Assembly (NCBI GenBank): GCA_028532985.1
Contig: JANCIK010000001.1
Span: 2,542,001-2,606,000, forward strand
Reading direction: 5' to 3'
Source: Stropharia rugosoannulata
Taxonomy: Eukaryota > Basidiomycota > Agaricomycetes > Agaricales > Strophariaceae
DNA: 64,000 bases
Shown here: piece after piece, positions 46,747 through 59,500 of the stretch
How the letters are laid out: every line of letters begins with the position of its first letter
Position numbering within the stretch: position 1 is the first letter of the stretch
The notes under the pieces: model-generated
The model's input: the letters and a program-made list of their open reading frames with translations, nothing else
What the model was told of the DNA's origin: nothing
Databases searched by the model: none
Made by a program: the position numbers and the translations under genes

Positions 46747-49700
46747 ATGGCTGCTGCCCTCCACACAATGCGCAACGATGCCCCCAAATACACACGCGCT
46801 CTCATCAATGACTTCGACTTTGATGACAACAGATACCCGACCCACGCCGCCAGGTCGACTACCTCCAGATACCAACCTTCCAACACCGCAGAACGCTCGC
46901 AGGAGCCTGCAGACTCCCGCATGCAACCTGTAGTAGCTGATGGTCCAGACAAGCTGTCGTCGCGAGGTGCGGCTGACAATGCATCTATGCCTCTTGCATG
47001 GACAGCAGTTGACCAGCGGAGCCAGTCAGACCCCCAATACTCACGTCTGGGCAGACTCTCGCCTCAGGGTTTTTTGCAAGAAAACCAGTCACAACAGGAG
47101 CCTATACGTACAACCCTTTCATATGCGCTCCCTCCGGGGCCGTCACGCCGCGTCGTTGAGCGATACAGTCTGGAAGATGCCAACCCACCTGACAGTCAGC
47201 CTTCCTCCTCGAGACTTTCCCCGGATTGCAGACCTGCAACTATGAGCTCCATGCAAGACACCGTTGTAGGCCCCAGGAGTCCCCAGGATTCCAGCCAACT
47301 TTCGCGCGGGGAACTAGCCGGAAACCGAACCTCCCCCAATCTCCCTCCTACTACGTCTCTCCGCAACGCTGCATCCGCTGCCCAGATCTCCACCGGAACG
47401 AACTCAGCAACTACGTCGCAATACCCCCCTATGATGTCCCTGTCCGCTTCTCCTGCTTACACACCCCCAATTGCGCCCAATCATCGTGCTTACGCCCAAC
47501 AGCCTACATACGTTACACAGATCAATGCTCCCATGCAGACATATACCCCCATCATACCACCGCAGGAGGAAGTCTGTGTTGAGTGCGCGATGCGTGATCA
47601 GGACATGGCCGATGTCGATGTAACGTCCCCGGGTGTGTGGGACCGTGCGAGTGATGTTGAATACGAGGAATTGAAACAAAGGGAGCTGGAGGAGGAGGCT
47701 AGAGGAGTTGTTGTTGACGACCATTCGCGTCCACGCTCGAAAGGGGGACGCTTGACAGAGCCAAATGTCAAGTTATGGCTTAGTATCGTAAGTTCACAGC
47801 ATCTTCCTAAGCTATGCTGCTCATAACATGACTCAATCAGAATCCTCGTGAGCCTGCCTCTCGTCAGCAAACGCTGAATAACTACATCAAGGCGCAACGG
47901 ACGCTCTTAGAGGCTGAAGCTCTTGCTCATGCCCGCGCTATGCAGGAGGCAAAGCAGCTAGATAATCGTATGCGAGATGCTTACTCGCAGCTGAGACGGT
48001 CTGCATACGATATGGGCAACTCGGCCTCGCCTGCGGATGACCTCGGCGGTGTCCGCATCAGGCCCCCTAATTCCCCACATTCTCCATCATGGAACCAGAG
48101 TCACAAGAGGTCTAACTCGCGTGAAGTGACGCTACTGGAAAATGGCATGATCGTCGAGCATGTCGATGTCCGCAAGGAAGAAAAGGAAGCCAAAGAGCGA
48201 AGAAAGAAAGAAGAGAGACGAGCGCGTAAATCGTCTCGAGGCTCCGCGATGGATGTAAGGTCTATAATATCCGCTCAGAGTGGCGGGCCGCCAACAGAAA
48301 ACGGTCTCAAACCGTATTCGCGCTACTCTCAGACGAGCTCTGCACGGCCCACAAGCGTATTAACGGCCCCTCTGGATCGGCCCGACTTACCTCGCGCTTA
48401 TTCGCAAGCCTCCTTCTCAGACGTTCACAGCTTGGGTTCTGCATCACCCCGGAGAACAAGATTCTTTGGCATGAGGAATCTAAGTTCAGGATGGAGAAGT
48501 CAAGAAAGCTTTGCGCCTTCTGGTATGTCAGGAAGTATGGTGGATATGCAGTACGTTTTTTGTGATCTTCTTTTACTATTTAATTAACATTGTGGTAGTG
48601 TTGCGCTCCAACGCGAAAACAATGGTGCATCTTCCCGACGGTACACGACGTCTCCTATTGATTTAAACACTCCTCGCCGAAGCCAAATATGGCCATCGAC
48701 AGAGCAAGATGACCTGAATGAAAAGGGTATCAACGAAGAGAAGGGCAAGAAGAAGAAAAAGGGACTTGCTAAGATTTGGCGCATGGTCACTGGTAAAAGT
48801 GACACCCAACAGCAAGATCCAGTGAAGCGGATGGACGGCCATGAAGACGATCTTCCGTTGACACCTCCACCTCCGTTGTCATATTTGGTGAACCGAGGAC
48901 CTGCAGACGGTGGATTGCGCCACTCCTCCACGCCTTCTCTCCCTTCCGTCGTGGTATCTCCCAAATTCAGTTCTCCTGGTATGTCTCCACCTACTGCCCC
49001 CTCGAGTTTGCTACCTTCCCCAACCTCATTGCGTCGATCCGGTGACATAGAAATCATTGAGCCCAATGGCCACGTTGATTCTGCGGACGATCTCGTCAAC
49101 AGATCCCACAGCATGACACGCAAGTCGATTCATTCAGCCAAATCAGAGGCACAGCTCCGACCACAAAGCATACTTAGTGTGCCTGCGCCACCTCTTCCAA
49201 CTTCTTCGAATGGCATGAATTCTACTGCTGCCAACAATTTCAGCCGCCCCACACCTCTTTCTCGCGAGAAATCTCTACCGCCTCTTCCCCCTGGCGAACA
49301 ACCAGCTCGCATCACCGCCTCAGATTTGAGGCCCAGGACATACTATGATCATCGTACATTACCGCCGGGATCAGGTCCTGCCCATGATTTCCTACCGCCA
49401 CAAGCACCTTTCAGGACCACGGAGTCCAGGCGGCAGTCGTTCGGTGGTACCTCCTCCAGACCGAATGTGCACACCATGCCGACTACCAGGCCCGTTGCAT
49501 TTGATTCTCCGCGTCGTTATGACGACTTTGGCGCGTCCCGGCAATCCTTAGGAAGGCTGGACAATCTCTATGATGGTGCTCGCTCGGAATCTCCTCGTCC
49601 TTCCATGAAGCGTAAAAGCAAATTTGGATTATCTAATCTACTCGGTAAAAAGAACGACAAACGGGCATCGGAAGAGAAAATTGCTCATCAATTTCCCACT

Positions 49701-49913
49701 ATGCCCTACTCTTCCTATGACGCCCAAGATGATATGACAGGTTATACGACATCGGTTTCTCGGCATAGTACCTTTAGTTCCAATGCTCCTAACTCCAACC
49801 CTCGGATGTCTGTTACTTCCCGTAAGGCGCTTGAAGAGCTCGTCCAGCAAGATGCAGAATTTGTCGCTTATCGATACCCCTCCAATGACCAGCAGCTGGA
49901 TCTTCTACGATGA
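46747..49913 (+). CDS. Large low-complexity protein with EEVCVECAMRDQDMADVDV motif, 1021 residues
   Basis: Three exons (46747-47787, 47841-48550, 48599-49913) join in phase. The protein is Ser/Pro/Arg-rich and mostly disordered. A distinctive block near residue 277 reads EEVCVECAMRDQDMADVDV and continues TSPGVWDRASDVEYEEL; I know this Cys-x2-Cys block from uncharacterised fungal proteins but no function. Then come a coiled-coil (TLNNYIKAQRTLLEAEALAH), a Lys/Glu/Arg run (RKEEKEAKERRKKEERRARK), and GKKKKKGLAKIWRMVTGKS, a basic amphipathic segment that could bind membrane. Another such segment is KSKFGLSNLLGKKNDKR. This architecture suggests a scaffold at the cell cortex or polarity sites, which is inference only. 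Confidence 0.75.
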
Positions 49914-50396
49914 TTATAAGTACCCCGATATAATGGACTTTCCTTGCTTTTCTTTGGATTACTTTCTTGTTTTCATCCTTTGCAACGTATACATCTGAGC
50001 GCCGAAGGACATGTACATAAGTTGATTGCTATTCACCCCCTTTATTGTAATTTAACAGCATACTTCATTCACCTTTTTTTCGTCGCTACACATTGCTATC
50101 TACGTTCGTACCTTTGCACACATAAAATCCTGACAGATTCTATAGGGGCCTAATGCAAATTTATTCAGTAACTTCACTTTAATAATTACACCCGAAACAG
50201 AAGACATGTATGATTCTCGAAAAGGAAATGCAACTGTTTAACGTCTCATGTATAGTCTCCTTCACAGACCAAATAAACAGATGACAGCCGATCTGTTAAT
50301 ACATGTACAGTAAGGGCAACGCTAGTCCACAGTTGGCCAGATGATACTCCCACAACAAGATTGTTAATGGCGACCTGATTACATAGGCTGGCATGC
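49914..50396. other. Convergent 3' region
   Basis: This 483-bp AT-rich region lies between the stops of the 1021-residue protein and the P450. No gene is visible. Confidence 0.55.
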
Positions 50397-52488
50397 TTAG
50401 AGAACTTGACTTGTTCTAGCCTTGAAAAGCAAGTGAGCCTTAGGATCTGGGATGATTGCTGCATTGAAAATCAAGTTCTTCGGGCGTTCAGTGATTCCAG
50501 GTGGATACCCGAAGTCATATTCAAGAAGAATGTGAGCAAGCATTATCTTCAGTTCCATCTAAGGATTAATCAGCAACATGGGAATGAAAGAGCAGATTTG
50601 GACCGGATAGAACATACAGCGGCAAAGAACCGACCAGCACAAGCGTGACGTCCTGCGAAAGGCGAGTAGAGCGCACGACGGTCAATGAAGCGACGAAGGA
50701 ATTATCGGATCTTGCAACGTACCGGCACCGAAAGGGAGATACTGCATAAAATTTTGGGGTAGCAAAGGACATATGGTCAGTGTGATTGTCCCATAGCAGG
50801 AACGGTACGTCATGAACGCACATTTGCATCCACCATGGCGAAGCCATACTTCGAGTCTGCGCCGTCTTGCGACCGCATCTTCGAGAAACGGAAGAGATCA
50901 CAGCGATCGGGATCCTGGTAAACATCAGTATCAAAGTGGATAGCCCTAATGTCGACCGCAACACGGAACCCCGGTGGAACATGGGTACCGTCATCGAGTT
51001 CACAACCATGCATTGCAATGCGGCTTAATGTAGCTATATTGATGTAAGCGTTCATGTGATGTCTGCGTGGTACAGAATACCTACAGTGGACAAGGCCATG
51101 GTATCGCCCCACCTCACGAAGGGCTGAGTCAACTTTGTACATCCTGTCGAGAGCGCCTTTCGTCCAGCCGTTCTCTGCATGCAGAGCTTCCTTGATCTCC
51201 ACCCGCATGCTATCCAAATGTTCCGGCGATAAGAGGGCCAATTCAAGTAGCGCTTGAGTTATAAAGATAGCACTGTATAAATAAGTGTGGTATTAATGGA
51301 AAGAATAAATCTTATCTCGAAGCTCTACATACGAAGTATGAATGCTTGCAAAATTAATGTTTAATAGTCGGACCGCAAGCCCTTCGAGAGGCTCATCAGA
51401 TGGGGAGTGTTGTACGAGAAACTCGGATACTAAGGCCTAAATCATAATCATCGTCAATACTATGTAGGAGCAGTTAAGAGTGATTTAAACCTACTGGTTT
51501 CTCAGCCATTGTTTCACGATCCTTTATATACTGTCTAAGGAAAGGTAGTATATACTTAAGCGGTTCCCGCTTGCCTACAAGCAAGAATGAAAACAAAAAA
51601 TAGACAATCCTGTGGAAGTCATTTTTTTGAAAAGGCAATACTATAAGCTAACTCACGGGCGTAAAGCTGGGGGACTCCATTGCAAGAATGGTGCCATAGT
51701 CGGTACTCCTTCAGAGAAGTGTACAATTGCATGTATAAACTTCTTGTTCCTGCAAAGGGCTTCCCCAAATATCACGCGGTTACTAATTCTTGCAATTAGG
51801 TATGTCATCGTGTCAAAAACGGGAACACTGGTGCTTTCTGATAGAACGTCCTGAGTACCAATAGCATATATGATGTGGTACAATACCGCGAACCTGATTC
51901 AGTAGACTTGAAGGTTTCTTTCATTGCCATGATAGATTCGTCCAGTATATCCGGAACATAAGAAGGTATAGCACGTTGCACATCCGTTCGCAGTACCCTT
52001 GGATGATAAGAATTGGGAGCTAACTGGTGCTTGTCCATAGTATATCCTAGCTGAAGGTCTTCCTCTATGGCTTGTAATGCATTGAACTGATCCAGAGGTT
52101 TCCGTCAGTAATACATTGAATTTAAAAGGTGCACCTACTTTGCTATCTGGCGCTGCCCTTAAGCGCTCCAAATATTCTGGCCCAAGAAAGAAAAGCGGTC
52201 CCGACTTGAGTATCGTATGTCAGCGAAAATAAATCGTAAAGTTCCAAGAAAAGCACAGACAAAGGTGGGGATGACAAAAGGCCTTTTAGAGAACGCCGCT
52301 CTTCCCTCGATGATCAGGTTTTCAGTATCAAGTGTCCACCTGAGTGCAGTCTGAATGTAGCCGAGGAAGCCTGGTTTTCCGATCCGCGGGACACCGCCTG
52401 AGTACGAGATACTCCGAGAAAGACGAGCATATGCAAGTCCCAGGAAGAAAATGAAGACTAGGAGTGCTTGAGAAAAGAAGTCCAACAT
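50397..52488 (-). CDS. Cytochrome P450 monooxygenase
   Basis: The multi-exon gene starts MLDFFSQALLVFIFFLGLAYARL, where the first ~20 residues form a membrane anchor followed by a P/G hinge (GGVPRIGKPG). The K-helix ExxR is in ALREVGRYHG. The heme-binding loop FGAGRHACAGRFFA is complete once the intron after FGAG is removed, with the cysteine ligand present. The I-helix reads NINFASIHTSS in place of the usual AGxxT, as in the fungal P450 group with 'NFAAIHTTS'. The first exons are 52261-52488, 52139-52204 and 51894-52086; the C-terminus reads MELKIMLAHILLEYDFGYPP. It needs a P450 reductase in the ER. Substrate is unknown, and no secondary-metabolism cluster surrounds it. Confidence 0.9.
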
Positions 52489-52970
52489 AGTCGGGATATT
52501 GTTATGATTGTTTGCGCGTTTCCAAAGAGTGAGAAGTCTCAGAGACGTCGCGTGAGACGGCTGTCAGAGACAGACGGGAGGAATTTCACGATGGGGGTTA
52601 TAGATGGTTGTTATCTTTGCGGCCGCCACCTGGTTTTATGGTCGCTAACTCGGGAATGGGGGATCCACCGATTGAAGTAAAATGTCCATTCCAAAACCAT
52701 TCCTCGCTTGGAATCAGAAGGAGTCTGGCAGCTGGCTGATAAGCCACATAACCTGTATAGATTACCAGTCCCTGACTTCAACGTTGCGTATAAATTGATT
52801 CATTATGACTACTGACCGATTGGTACACAGGAGGTAGAAAAGGAGAAATACTAGTTAGTTGCGATTTGTATGTAATCATCCGGCAATCAAATCGTATTCC
52901 CATAATTATTCTGCTACCTGTCATTCTCCCTTCCTGCACCCACATCTAAGTATATAGTTACGAACGCGAA
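52489..52970. other. Divergent promoter region, P450 / MND1
   Basis: This 482-bp region drives a P450 leftward and a meiotic gene rightward. It includes a GC patch (GCGGCCGCC near 52620) and a TATAAAT at 52790-52796, 175 bp before the MND1 start. I see no clear meiosis-specific element. Confidence 0.5.
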
Positions 52971-54019
52971 ATGGTAAGCGGGTGAAAAGGTGACAACACA
53001 TGCTCATCGTTTTACATTCTAGGCTCCAAGAGGTTTATCAGCTGAGGAAAAACGCGTTAAATTGCTTGAAATATTTCATGAAACGGTATCGTACCATCTT
53101 TTGTCTTTTTGTATTGCTTGTATTGAGTTATCTCGCCAGCGTGATTTCTACCAGGTATGGTAAGTATACCTGCAGACCGAATTATTGCTGATACAATGTT
53201 GCCTAGCTAAAAGAGCTTGAGAAACTAGGCCCAAAGCTGAAGGGCATAGGTAATGCCGCTTCCGGGCAAGTCGCGCGTAATTGACCTGGATATCATTCCA
53301 GTCTCCCAATCGGTGAAGGACGTACTGCAGTCTCTTATAGAAGATGGTCTTGTTCAGGCCGACAAGATTGGATCATCCAATTGTGCGTCACGGTTACGTT
53401 ACTTGCATATATGCGTATCAGAATACCACATACAGTTTTCTGGAGTTTTCCATCACAACATGGGGTACTCGTGAGTGCTGTCCAGAATAACCAGTATATT
53501 TAACTAGCATTGTCACAAGATAGGTCCAGGCAAAATTGGACAGGGCTAAAGAAATGGGGGACGCGCAAAGAACTGTCATAGCCGAACTTAAAGCTGCAAC
53601 GGAGGCGGCGAAGACAGAAAGGATAGAATCAGTAAGCTTTGCTGACAGGCAACAAAAGTGTTCTTTTATGATCTTCTGTGGTTTACTGGATGTGGTTTAC
53701 AGGATGACCGAAAGAACAAGACGAAGCAGCTGGAGGAGCTGAACAAAGATCTATGCGTTCTGGAATCCGAGCTCAGCGCATATGGCGACTCTAATCCTGC
53801 CAAAGTAGAAGAAGTCAAACGCGCGGCGTTCTTGGCGAAAGAAGCGGTTTATCGCTGGACTGGTATGTGTTTGTGCAAGCCCAGCACGAAAGAATGCCCT
53901 TCATTTGCACAGATAATTATGGAGTACTGGTGGGATACTTTACAAGGCAGAACGGAATCAGTACCGAGGATATTCGACAGTATTTGGGCATCCCAGAAGA
54001 CTACGAAGATCTAGAATGA
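52971..54019 (+). CDS. MND1: Meiotic nuclear division protein 1 (Mnd1)
   Basis: Nine exons (52971-52973, 53023-53085, 53140-53154, 53207-53249, 53302-53382, 53436-53470, 53524-53631, 53703-53862, 53913-54019) give 204 residues. The protein starts MAPRGLSAEEKRVKLLEIF, then ETRDFYQLKELEKLGPKLKG, QSVKDVLQSLIEDGLVQADK and FFWSFPSQHG, the winged-helix DNA-binding part. A coiled-coil follows (about 85-160) and the C-terminus is TDNYGVLVGYF to GIPEDYEDLE. Mnd1 pairs with Hop2 to help Dmc1 in strand invasion during meiosis. The first coding exon is just the ATG and exon 3 is 15 nt, a structure that makes this gene easy to miss. Length matches the family. Confidence 0.93.
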
Positions 54020-54508
54020 CGCGGAGATGAGATCCAAGACGGAAACAGTGAATAGTCCAACACTCGAAATAGTGCGAGCACACATAGTATGACTATTTTA
54101 ATGCAGCATCCAGTTGGTGGCGTTACGAGCACTTGTGCAACAACTAAACGAGTTAGCACTGGGAAGACTGAGCAGCAAGGAAGCACACTTTACCCACTGA
54201 ACAGCACCTGTGAGACACTGATAAGTTGGCAGGAGGATTGCCATAACGAGATGTATTTGTTACTTGTTATCAAAGCAGCAGCTAAGCGGTGTGCATAGGA
54301 CGGTGGCAGAGATATGGAGTAGGAGGGCAGGGCCTTGTGATGGGAGAGCGCATGCTGCAGAATTCGAAGATTAAGGTAGGCATGGGAAAAGGACGTCAAG
54401 TGATGGAGTGACACGTGCTTTGTGTTCAAAACCCGCCCGGGGATGTTCGGACTGTTTGGCCGCCTCTGTTGTTACTGCTCCCTGCAAATTATATCAACGC
54501 AGCCCCCC
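54020..54508. other. Intergenic region upstream of a Zn2Cys6 gene
   Basis: This 489-bp region holds the 3' flank of MND1 and the promoter of the next gene, with a CACGTG at 54412-54417. A GTG-initiated open frame leads into the gene but has no conserved sequence. Confidence 0.5.
54412..54417. promoter_or_regulatory. E-box CACGTG upstream of a Zn2Cys6 gene
   Basis: CACGTG in the context GTGACACGTGCTTTG lies 92 bp before the chosen ATG at 54509. Function is inferred from motif and position. Confidence 0.3.
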
Positions 54509-57500
54509 ATGTCCCAGAGTCCCTCTGCCTCTATCTCAAATACTTCAGAATCAGCTTCGAAAAAGAGAAAGACTTCATCATCCGCCACCCCCATCATGGC
54601 CGCTGCGTCCGCTGAAAGCCCCCAGCAGCAGCAGCAGCAGCCTTCTTCACACATCCCCAAGCGAGGCGCCCGTGCATGTACCTCTTGCAGGAAGGGGAAA
54701 AATAGGTGTGAAGGCGAGGTACGTAGTTTTGTATCCGTCGGTCCCCGCGATCCGCTCGCTCACTGAGGCCCGTCCCCCCGTCCCCGGCCCGGCTCTCTGT
54801 ACCATAGGCTCCCTGTCGACGCTGCCAAGCGAGTAACATTCCCTGCATCTTTGAAAAGCCAGAGAAGAAAAATGCACAGGCCCTATCAGGCGCAAGTATC
54901 GAGTGAGTAGAGGTTGTTCTAATCCCACCATCTCACTTCTCAGACATGGCGCCTAGGCGACTTGCCAGGCTCGAAGGCCAATACCTGGTATGCAGTTCCA
55001 TCCTTATGCTCTATTCCTGCTGACCGGATGCTCCAGGTCATGCAAAGTCAAATGATTGGGATGCAATCCTCTTTGGATCGCATACTCTCAGCCGTTCAGC
55101 CGCAAATGGCGGGCGGTCCATCCATGCCTCCACCCCATCCTGGAATGTATTTGGAGGGTCATCGAGATGTTACTGGTATGCCTCATCAGCACCGAAATGG
55201 ATTCGACCCCGCCACAGGTCCCGCTGATCGAGGACGATTCCCACCGCTTCCAGGATTTGCCCCGCCTGTAAGTTCTTTCCATCCTTCTCCCGGTTTACTT
55301 CCTGACTGGATGACTGTTGTAGCCTCACAAGTATGCCAATTACGGCATAGTCCCAAGTACAGCAGCATCGTCCGACGATGAGTCCGAGGACACGCTCCCT
55401 AGAGCTTCGCTCAATGCGCCTATTGAAGCGCTGCAAGGATTGGCCAATGCTGCTGCAGAGGCAGCAGCGGCGCCTTCTACCGAACCTCCGAGGTGTGTAA
55501 TCGTTTGCTTATCTGTTTCTTATTTTTATTCAGTGATCAGTGATTATCAGGGTTAAGAAGCGCAAGAGGGCTGAACCCATACCAAGGAACGCTTTCCCTC
55601 ATGTTGTCGAGAAGGTGAGTGACGTGGCAACGATGAGCGAGTTCCCTTGTAACTTCATTTTCATTAGGGTCTCGTCACGGACTCTGAAGCTCGAGAGCTC
55701 TTCAACATGTAGATTTACTCATCCTTCTTAGCCATCACTTTGTTCACTTGTACTTGTAGCTTTTTTGCAGGATGCCATCTCTTTATACCGCTTTTCGATC
55801 CTTCATATGATACGTATGAAAGCTTGATGGAAAGGTCTCCTTGGACCTTCGATGCTATCCTAGCTGTAGCTGGGAAGATTCGTAGCGGGAATGGTCCACT
55901 CAGTCCAACTTTCTACAAATGTCTTGAAGAAGCTCAGGGAATTGCTCGCTCTTCCCTTTTTGGTCCTGTTGTAAGGAAGGAAGCAGTTCAAGGTGAATTG
56001 TTTTCCATACCTATAAAGGTAATATTTTGACATCTTCGCAGGGATGCTTTTGCTGGCTGCCTGGAGCACTAATGGTTGGCTCCCGAGCGGACATGCGATG
56101 CGAATGGCTCTGGATCTGGGCCTCCATCGTGCTCTAGAAAAGCTGGCAGATGACAATGGCAAATACAGAACAGAAGAAGAAGAAAGGAATCTTGGTAACA
56201 AACTTTTTTTTTTTTCCGTTCCAATGATCGCAGTATTAATATCCCTCCAGTTGTATCCGCGCGCATCTGGCTGTGCTTGTATTGGTTTGATCATCAGTCA
56301 GTCTTGACCACTTACCATATTTGGAAATCGTTAACAGCAGTTTTGGGTAGGATGAGCTTGGGCACTGGACGTCCCATCGTGCTGAGGGATGAAAACACTA
56401 TTCGCCACTGTCGAGTGCTGCTATCTCACCCAATGGCATCGCCAACAGATGTCCGACTTATTTCGTTGGTTGAGCTGATCGCTCACAAAAGTATGTTTTC
56501 TGTGTCTTCGAATCTTTATTTATTTATTTACCTCAACTCGCCCAATAATACACAGCACAAATTTATGACTTCCTGGCCCCTTTGAACGGGCAGGTGAATG
56601 CCAATGCCCTGGCTCTTATCAGGAGGGCTAACGAAGCTTTGGACGACTGGTGGACAGGCTGTGATGAATTGCATCGTATGTATCTTGTTCATTGTCTTCA
56701 CGCTGTAAGTGACTAATTAACCTTATTTTAGGTCGCACTATGGACCAGGATTCTTTACTTCGCAAAGTGTTGGCAGGCGAGCTGCACTACGCTAAACTCT
56801 GGCTTGTCTGCGTCGCGCTTCGTGGTGTTGCCTGGGACAAGATGCCATTTGAACAACGCGAGCTTGCGTTTCAGGCCAAAGATTCAGCTTCCAACTGCTT
56901 GGCAATATTTTTGAATTCTCAGGAATATCGGTGCGCTTGACGATCGTTCGCTGAGATGAATCACACTGATTACATTCGTAGAGCTGCGTTACGATACGCC
57001 GTACATGACAGCCTAGTCACTGCAGCCTTTTCAGGGTTGTTCCTTCTCAAAATGGCGAACCTCTTCCCCGCAGAGCTCGACCTCGCCGGTATCATGGCCC
57101 AAGTTGAACAGCTTGCTCAACTACTATCAGATGTTGCAGCGGAGAGATATGCTCTCACTCTGCGCATCATGCTGGCGAATCTCCGCCGCAAAGTCGGCAT
57201 TCGCAGCGGGATCAATACTCCCATCCCTGCGATTCCTCCGCCTCAATTTGCGGAAGGTATGATCGTCTCCCCGACATTCCATGATCCAGCTATGCCTCCT
57301 CCTTTTACTATGGAGGAACTTGGTTTTGCATGGCCAAACGACAGAGGAATTTTCAATTCATCTGCAATTCCATTGTGGTTGCAAGAACAGGTACGTTAGC
57401 ACGACTTCCGTCATCTTGTGGCACTCGACTAATCTACTTATGCAGAGTCTGGCAGACCTCGGGCTTCCTGTTAATGGGTCTGACGGCATCTTCCTACAAA

Positions 57501-57556
57501 TGGCTGGGAAGAATGGTTGGACAGGCGATTTTGCGCCAATGCCAGAAGCCTGGTAA
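54509..57556 (+). CDS. Zn2Cys6 fungal transcription factor with fungal-specific middle domain
   Basis: The multi-exon gene begins with exons 54509-54718 and 54808 onward. The zinc cluster is split by the first intron: ACTSCRKGKNRCEGE then APCRRCQASNIPC, six cysteines in C-x2-C-x6-C...C-x2-C-x6-C spacing. A short coiled-coil linker (RLARLEGQYLVMQSQMIGM) follows for dimerisation. The middle homology region has HLFIPLFDPSYDTYESL, FDAILAVAGKI, GMLLLAAWSTNGWLPSGHA and MRMALDLGLHRAL, and a late block RYALTLRIMLANLRRK. A poly-Gln run of six precedes the cluster. ATG 54509 (MSQSPSAS) was chosen; an in-frame ATG at 54443 would add 22 residues. Target genes are unknown. Resemblance to Aro80-type activators is only general. 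Confidence 0.88.
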
Positions 57557-57726
57557 TCTCGCTGTGCCATAATTTGGTTTGTTCTTACCTGTCATCCTTT
57601 CTCACTCTGTATTATAGTAATACAATGTTTCACATCCGTATAGTTAGTGATGCGTTACGATATACCAGCAACATAACAGCGCATGCGATGGCGCATTAAA
57701 TTCTGTCTAAGCGGACGGAATTATAC

Positions 57727-59387
57727 CTACTCGTCATCTTCGTCGCTGGACTCTTGTTCCTGCAAAAACTATTTGAGGATGTCAGGAATGATTAATAAAC
57801 ACACATGAATTGAGAAATTAATTACCTTGACCAACGGTTCGGCACTCTTGAGGAAGTGCTGGCGGCCTTGAGGCTTCGATCCTTTCTGGTGCCAGTAGAC
57901 AATGGCCTGGTCAGAAAGGCAGTCTTTGTTGTAAAGCACCTGGCAATAGGATGTGAATCACTAATTCAAAAATGAGAAAAGACATGGACTAACCTTCAAG
58001 ATCTGAGGGAAGGCCTTGATAATCTTGGTGTCTTCGTAGCAGTAGACTTGGACGGCGTTGATGAGCGCAATTTGTGTCTTACCGGCTTCGCAGAATGGCT
58101 CCAAGATGGGTGCGAGTTTCTGTTGTTGAAAGTCAGTCGAAGTAATGGAGAAAGTCTTTGGTAAGGAGATCTTACTGTAACTTCGCGAAGGGCAATCCCT
58201 TCAATTTGGTCTGGGCGGGCACTCCAGTCCACAGAGCTCATAAGACCCTGCCATAAACATTGTACTAGCTCAGACTCGGGTATAGGTGATTCCTCCTGAC
58301 GAGACTTGATGGCAGCGATAACCTGACGTGCCATAAATTCGCTGACGTTCTTGAACAATAATCTAAGTAACGCACCTGTTCTACAGGTTCCTCGTGCTCA
58401 AGAGCTTCAGAGAGATCCTTAATGATGCCCTCTTTGACTACAGCATACTGCTTTTTGGCCCACCAATCGGCAACTTGAGAAATTCCTGCTTTCTTGAAGT
58501 GCTCTTCCAAGTACTTGGAGTCACGTTTGTTCGGCGGGAAGAAAGCAAAAAGATCTTTGACGCCTGCCTTCTTCAGAGTCGATGAAAGATGTTCCATACT
58601 TTGATCCACCAAATAAGTTCGGAAGATGGTCGTAAGAACGTTGATGGAGACGTCTGAAGATATTTATAGTTATTTAGATAGGTATATACAGAAATTATTG
58701 CACAATGGACTGACCATTCTTGATCAAATGGTCTTTAGTTAAACTCAAGAGACAAGACGCATTGGCCAGGGACTGCGAGATTAAGAGTCCGATAGCGATG
58801 GACAATTTGTCCATCTGAGCTGGGTTCCATTTATGGATGTATTGCAGCAGTGTGGGGAGAGCAGACTCTTCAAGAGGTTTCTGAAGATATTTGTATCTGA
58901 TGAGGCGTGATGATTGATGAACCTCACGAATGGATATGAGTGGTCAAATTTACCTCCTGGTGAGTTTATTGATAACTTCAATGTACTGCTTTATGTCATC
59001 CACTTCGGCGGGCTCCTTGGCGTTGAAGATCGTGAAGGGTGATATAGGTGCACCGTCATCGACGTACGAGCCGCCTGGCTGAAGGAGGCCGCCCACGAGG
59101 ATGATCTCGAACAGCGCGTCTGCATATTTGAGAAGTTCAAGAGTTGACCCTGCTTGCACAAGCTTTGTAGCGTAAGCGTCGAAATCGCCTGGAGGGACTG
59201 TTTCGAGGTGTTTGTAGAGTTGATCTCTGAAGACTGGATGGGCCGATATGAGGCACAAGGGCAATAAAAAGGGATGTTGGGACCTACCTGCTGGTTCGTG
59301 CTTTGCCTGCGCTTTCACGGCACCTTTTCTTGCTTTTATTCTAACGCCCTGGAGCGAAGGCCTTGCAGCGGCGGATTGCTGAGACAT
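57727..59387 (-). CDS. eIF5-mimic protein (BZW/5MP) with W2 domain
   Basis: The multi-exon gene starts MSQQSAAARPSLQGVRIKAR. After one small intron the sequence reads VFRDQLYKHLETVPPGDFDA, ATKLVQAGSTLELLKYAD, ALFEIILVGGLLQPGG, the N-terminal MIF4G-like part. The C-terminal W2 domain runs from about residue 250, with KQYAVVKEGIIKDLSEAL, LVQCLWQGLMSSVDWSA and VYCYEDTKIIKAFPQILKVL, and ends with the acidic tail QESSDEDDE that binds eIF2 beta and eIF3c in homologues. 5MP proteins compete with eIF5 and tighten start-codon selection. Length (about 420 residues) fits the family. It is convergent with the Zn2Cys6 gene (170 bp between stops) and divergent from the PP2C gene (113 bp between ATGs). Confidence 0.9.
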
Positions 59388-59500
59388 GCACTAGCGTCGA
59401 CAAGTGGAGGGGAGAAGATGAAGAGACGAATCGGCCAATGCCGAGAAATGTGATAAATACCGATTTGGATAATTATGGAGCCGCTTATTCTACTACCATC

